From: Entonaema liquescens
Lineage: Eukaryota > Ascomycota > Sordariomycetes > Xylariales > Xylariaceae
Direction: 5' to 3'
NCBI GenBank assembly: GCA_902805475.1
Contig: CADCSX010000002.1
Location: forward strand, 2,728,001 to 2,792,000
DNA length: 64,000 bases
Below, piece after piece: positions 59,653-64,000 of this stretch. Below the pieces are notes generated by a model, which did no database searches, was not told the DNA's origin, and saw only the letters and a program-made list of their open reading frames with translations. A program made the translations under genes and the position numbers. Each line of letters opens with the position of its first letter. Position 1 is the first letter of the stretch.

Positions 59653-62600
59653 GCTACAGGCGTAGTTTAAAACAAGGGACCTCTGATCCGCTTATTCAAG
59701 ATAAAGCGGCCACCAGGCGTCGAGGCCTGTTATGATACCCACATTACCTCATCCTCGCCTTTTCACAAGGTAGACGGATAGCCAATACCACCGAACGTCG
59801 CTTGCGCACCACAACTAGCAAGCCATAATTACCTATACAACATCTAGACTGCCAGTATCGGAAGGGGGTGCCTTCATGCTTACACGCCAAGGAACATTAC
59901 TGGGATACCCGGAAAAGGGGCAAAGCGGTCGGAGGCAACGTATATCAACTCGTATATATACTCACACATACTTACGGAGTTTGGGAATGAAGACCGTAAG
60001 GTTTACGGGATTGAATAGGTTAACATTGAATAAATATGTCCTCTGGCACCAGCGAAACACAGGCACACATAAGTGTTCATCTAGATTTGATTAGTTGTGT
60101 CTTTCGCACTTGTCCCTACCTAGGGTGACGTGTATTATGTCAGTGAACGAGTCTTTAGGCATTTTAATTGTTCTTCAGACCTTATAGTTTGTGTACAAGA
60201 TATACTTTGCGGTGACTTACCCGGTCGAAATAAAGCATCTGTAGATTTTAAGGATAATACTAGTACGTGATGTATCATTTATATCATTTGAAAACTGTAG
60301 TAGATAGAATCAGCGGGATAATAAATATAGACATAATACAAGTGGTGTCCAATATAATATCCCGCCATCATCCCACTACTTGAAGAAAGTCCATTTTAAA
60401 AGAGATAGATACTTAAAAACTAGGAACCCCAGAGAGTGTGTTTCTGGGTAGGCAACTTAGTGATTGCCATATTTGAGTTCGACATAGGGGTAGCTTACCT
60501 GAGAGCATGGTAAGAAATCATCAAGGAGACTTGAAGTTACCTATATGCTATGATGATGTATCAATGATATTAACCTGAAAGCATAAAGATACCTACCTAG
60601 ATAGAGAAGTAGGTAGATGCTGTAAATATAGCCATAGCATACCTAATGTTTATGTGCCCGTCTCAATAATCAGTAAAGAAATGCAGATGTGACTTCCGTA
60701 TGCTAGCTACCAGCTTCCACAAAAAGCAGGTTGGCCCCTAAATGGAGGAAAGAGAAACAAATAACTGCGATAGATTCCTTCCAACATCTATCCTAGAGAG
60801 GTTACCAGCCTCTGGAAATCAGACCCGAAAAGCTTCTCTGGCCCTGTCTCATCCCTCGTCCCTCTTGAACTTCTCCCGTCTCTCTTCTCATTCCTCCATC
60901 TCTTTTCAAACTATAGTCTTCAATCCTCACTCTCTTATCGACTATAACCACCCTATATTGCCCATTATTCGTTAACCAACAATTCTCAGTTCCTCTTTTC
61001 TGTCCCTCGTAGATCACTTTGCTCCCTATACTTCAACACAATGGGGTTTATATCTGACTTCAGTCGGACGTGTGTATCTTGGGAAACCTGGCGAGATATT
61101 ACAGCTAACATCTCTATGTTATCCCCACGTCTATCATCATGAGCCAGTATCAACCCTTTCCCCCCCAGAAACCCTCTAAGCAACACCTCCCTCGTCCCGC
61201 CTGCTGCTCGAAACCACCGAACAGCCGGCACCGAGGTAGGCAGTGCTATGGAATGAAGACCAACCCAGCATCTTCATAAGCGATCTATTGACGATTAGGC
61301 ACTAACTTGCTATGGTTGAAGGATAGGTATCTTCGGGACTTACAAATATCCCCCGGTCCCACGACCCCCAAGCGACAACCCTCTGCCCACAACCCCCGAC
61401 CCACGACCTCGCCTTCTCACTCGCTACTTGGCATAACCAAGCAACAGGTAATCAGGTGGGTACTGCAATGAGGAGACCAAGTATTTTTATGAGCCTTACG
61501 GCGATGATTTTTTAATGTTACGATCTGAGTATACCCATAAGACGTCAATCGGGATGACAACCGGTTGACGTCCCAGACTTTTTTTTTATAGGTTTCCCCC
61601 TCGGTCCTTTATATGCGAGATTCAGGCCCAGAACGCTCGAGCCCGGCGACGCCCCACGGAAACTATAACGCACGGCCGTCCCGTTCTCGTCAAGGTTCTG
61701 TTGGTGTGCTAGGGGTAGGTGTGCGGTGGCATTGGGGAGGGTCTAGCTTATTTGATGATTAGGGGCACGGAGCGCTATGAAGGTTCCATGGCGGATGTTG
61801 GGTATAATCATTGGACGAGTGTTGGTATTGCGGTAGTAACATGATACATAAAGTTTGGCTTTGGCATGTAACTACACTTTACAACAAGGGCTTTAGCTTC
61901 CAGTGCTAGTCACGCATGATAAATTATAAATTCGAGCCATACTTTGTTCGAGGACTCATTAGTTATAGTGTTATGGCTTTTATGCTTACTCCTCCACTCG
62001 TCAGAGCGTGCCAACCCTCTGGTGTTCTTGATAATCTAGTGTTTGCCTAACCCGGTATTCACCATTTTGCTGTGCTATTTGATGATAAATGCATATCATT
62101 TAGTTGTAGAATCATGTGACGACTCTCGCAATATTTAATACTGATCAGTGACCTTCATAGGTCTACATTATTCCTGTCCACCAGAGATCTCTTCCCCGTG
62201 TTCTATTCTCTACCTATACACTTGGGACCATAAAGCCTTTAGTTAATGCTCATCCAGTCTCAAGTGCAAGCGTCAGGCAATCTTAGAGAATTGCGTCCAT
62301 ACAGAATCATAGAGTATCCGGCGGAGCATGATTGTGGATATGGTTTTCGCAATTCAATGGTGTAATAAGAGGTACCTATGGGACTGCGAATCTCGAGTCA
62401 AGAAAGACCGCATGGAGTCGCTTGAATGACTGTAACTACAATAATGATTGCGCATTTAGTATGGATCTATGTCGCTGGATACCTATGTATACATATTTGA
62501 ATACCTTCGCTGCTACTTTTAGATGGAACATTTCTAACCATCCGTAACCCCTTAAATCGATCAACTCCCCTTCCACACCCGGCAGCTCGATAACCCCCCC

Positions 62601-62691
62601 TTTAGTACCATTGACCTCACCAACATACCATCACCCCCGAGCCTTCTACAGAGTCCCATTTTGCATCCGCGCCATCTATCTAACAGGCACC
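59653..62691. other. intergenic, with a possible small spliced gene near 61.1-61.4 kb
   Basis: 3.0 kb, mostly AT-rich. 60830-61040 is a T/C-rich block like a promoter/leader. It is followed by an ATG at 61139 whose frame crosses a canonical 91-bp intron (61236-61326) to a stop at 61434-61436, giving 68 Pro-rich codons. This is not strong enough to annotate as a gene. An inverted repeat lies at 61541-61572. The promoter of the small Cys-rich protein lies just before 62692. Confidence 0.45.
61541..61572. repeat. imperfect inverted repeat with CRE-like GACGTCA ends
   Basis: Arms GACGTCAATCGG and CCGGTTGACGTC (one mismatch) around an 8-bp loop, followed by a T-run. The outer GACGTCA half-sites resemble bZIP/CRE binding sites; no function shown. 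Confidence 0.65.
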
Positions 62692-62958
62692 ATGTGCTTT
62701 ATGGGGCCTCAAATCGAATTCTGGTACGGCTGCGATCACCGGACCAAAGTCTTCGTGAAAGTCGACTGCGACAAGCCGGACACGAGTACAGAAAAATGCA
62801 GAAACCCCCAATTCCTTCATAATGAGCCTGCCGATCTGATTACCCATTACGGCAATTGCCCTGATTGCGAGAAGGAAGGAAGGCCAGTACGAGCGGATCG
62901 ACCGGCTTGGATCGACTGGGTTAAACAGGTCATGGGCGGGTTGTATGATAAGATGTAG
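62692..62958 (+). CDS. small Cys-rich hypothetical protein
   Basis: Function not recognised. An 88-residue single exon starts at 62692 in good context (GGCACCATG) after a C/T-rich leader. It has an aromatic WYGCDHR motif, KVDCDKP, EKCRNP and GNCPDCEKE. These Cys/His positions (C2, C14, H16, C27, C37, H44, H53, C56, C59) suggest a metal-binding mini-domain, like the small WYxCxH...CPxC proteins common in filamentous ascomycetes. No signal peptide, so probably cytosolic or nuclear. An in-frame ATG 27 codons upstream is less likely because the intervening residues do not resemble the rest. Confidence 0.55.
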   Translation: MCFMGPQIEFWYGCDHRTKVFVKVDCDKPDTSTEKCRNPQFLHNEPADLITHYGNCPDCEKEGRPVRADRPAWIDWVKQVMGGLYDKM

Positions 62959-63550
62959 TTGGATTCTGCGATGAGGCGTATTCCCTACCTCCCTAAACAT
63001 ATCATACGATGCATGCCTTCTTGAGATGCCTATACGACAGATAGGTACTATCTACCTAGTCCGCCTATTGCCTTAGGGCATCATTCGTAATGGTTTCGGT
63101 TTGCTAGAAGCTGAAGCTGAGTCTCGTATATGAATTTAACATAAATACATATCCTTTACGTTTCCGTGCAGTACAGTGGCATACGCTTTAGTTGCCCAAG
63201 GTTAGCTTTAGTTAGCTATTGCTCAATGTGAACCTATCCCAAAGTTTACAAAGTTAGAAGTAATGGAAGGCTTGAAAATTAATAGGCGACGACGTTAAAA
63301 TGTTAACTTTGACTTTATCTTCTGCGTTAGAGAGTTATATAAGTGAATCTAGAGTATAATTTAACCAATTTCCGTCCGCCCCCAGTCTATGAAGTATGAT
63401 AGAATAGCCATTCCTCTCTAAGTGATAGAAACGACGGAGAAACTCCCGTTCGCTAGATAGACATTAGTTTTAACAAAGTTTTCTCTTGCCCAATAAATAA
63501 AGAACGAACTCCTCGCTTCATGATTCCGCCATGAAAAAAGAGAATATCAT
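62959..63550. other. convergent intergenic spacer
   Basis: 592 bp of AT-rich DNA between two convergent genes. A TACC/GGTA motif cluster lies near 63040-63060. Nothing else seen. Confidence 0.5.
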
Positions 63551-64000
63551 CTAATTGGATCCAAGTTCCCATGACAGTTGATCCGAGTCTAAAGATGGTT
63601 TATAATGTGAGTGACTCTTTGGATGCTTTTCTGCATGTTGTCGTATCAACTCGGCCACAACCAAGTGGTTGTGTTCTTCTGCCAGTTTAATCGCTCCATC
63701 AAAACCAGTTCGCCCCATGACACCACTAATACCCCCGATATTTAAGAGAAGGTAGACTAATTCAAGCCTTCCGTATTGTGCCGCCAAATCGAGTGTATAG
63801 AGCTTGTCCTCTCCAGTGCACGTATTGACAACAGCTCCTTCATATAGCAACAAAAGCACCACTTCTATGTTGCCCTGACAAACAGCCCACTGCAAGGCTG
63901 TAAAGCCAAAAACTGAATCTCCGGGCGCATTAACGTCAGCGCCATTATCGATCAAGAATTGTATAAGATTGACTCTCTGCGTTTCTTCGCCTGGTTTATT
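63551..64000 (-). CDS. ankyrin-repeat protein, C-terminal part (cut by right edge)
   Basis: The minus-strand frame is open from the right edge for 149 codons and ends at 63551. Ankyrin repeats are clear: FLIDNGADVNAPGDSVFGFTALQWAVCQGNIEVVLLLLYEGAVVNT, then LDLAAQYGRLELVYLLLNIGG, then a diverged AIKLAEEHNHLVVAELIRQHAEKH capping repeat. The C-terminal tail is short and polar (HYKPSLDSDQLSWELGSN). The N-terminal part, and any effector or NTPase domain, lies outside the window. Such arrays often form the sensor end of fungal NLR-like proteins, as in the NACHT-ankyrin gene here, but that is only a possibility. Confidence 0.82.
   Translation of the reverse strand, partial: NKPGEETQRVNLIQFLIDNGADVNAPGDSVFGFTALQWAVCQGNIEVVLLLLYEGAVVNTCTGEDKLYTLDLAAQYGRLELVYLLLNIGGISGVMGRTGFDGAIKLAEEHNHLVVAELIRQHAEKHPKSHSHYKPSLDSDQLSWELGSN

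Overview
This window reads as nuclear DNA of a filamentous ascomycete (Pezizomycotina). The genes resemble Sordariomycete proteins, and Xylariales is my guess. Evidence: short introns of 47 to 144 bp with GTRNGT-type donors and CTAAC-like branch sites; T/C-rich leaders ahead of start codons; and protein families typical of these fungi (Yta7-type ATPase, Mkk1-type MAPKK, a Bni4-like scaffold and a NACHT-ankyrin receptor). No bacterial operons, CRISPR, tRNA, rRNA or intact transposon was seen. Gene density is low, with three gene-free stretches of about 6.6 to 9.7 kb. Layout: 1-126 (-) start of a gene cut by the left edge; 612-2404 (-) DUS1 tRNA-dihydrouridine synthase; 4266-6987 (-) Bni4-like scaffold with a PP1-docking-type C-terminus; 6988-15192 no convincing gene; 15193-15534 (-) small hypothetical protein; 19015-24035 (+) YTA7/Abo1 chromatin AAA ATPase with a long leader; 24750-26309 (-) secreted S33-type peptidase; 27820-31906 (+) NACHT-ankyrin NLR-like receptor in seven exons; 32158-33263 (+) J-domain protein; 33721-35027 (-) IBA57/CAF17 mitochondrial Fe-S assembly factor; 35028-41658 gene-free and rich in short tandem repeats; 41659-42459 (-) acidic hypothetical protein; 42460-52195 gene-free; 52196-53836 (-) DBP8 DEAD-box helicase; 57813-59652 (+) MKK1-like MAP kinase kinase; 62692-62958 (+) small Cys-rich protein; 63551-64000 (-) ankyrin protein cut by the right edge. 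The genes are mostly unrelated housekeeping functions (tRNA modification, ribosome biogenesis, chromatin, Fe-S assembly, cell-wall signalling); I see no metabolic cluster. The most notable observations are these. Three conserved genes (DUS1, the Bni4-like gene, IBA57) each lack exactly one nucleotide, at or near a short homopolymer, in an otherwise perfect frame; this looks like uncorrected assembly indels unless transcripts show otherwise. The NLR-like gene carries its P-loop on a 25-nt microexon, needs splicing to bypass an in-frame stop, and ends in a C-terminal domain I cannot assign. Intergenic DNA is seeded with the palindrome TACCTAGGTA, and one gene-free stretch holds a cluster of unrelated short tandem arrays.
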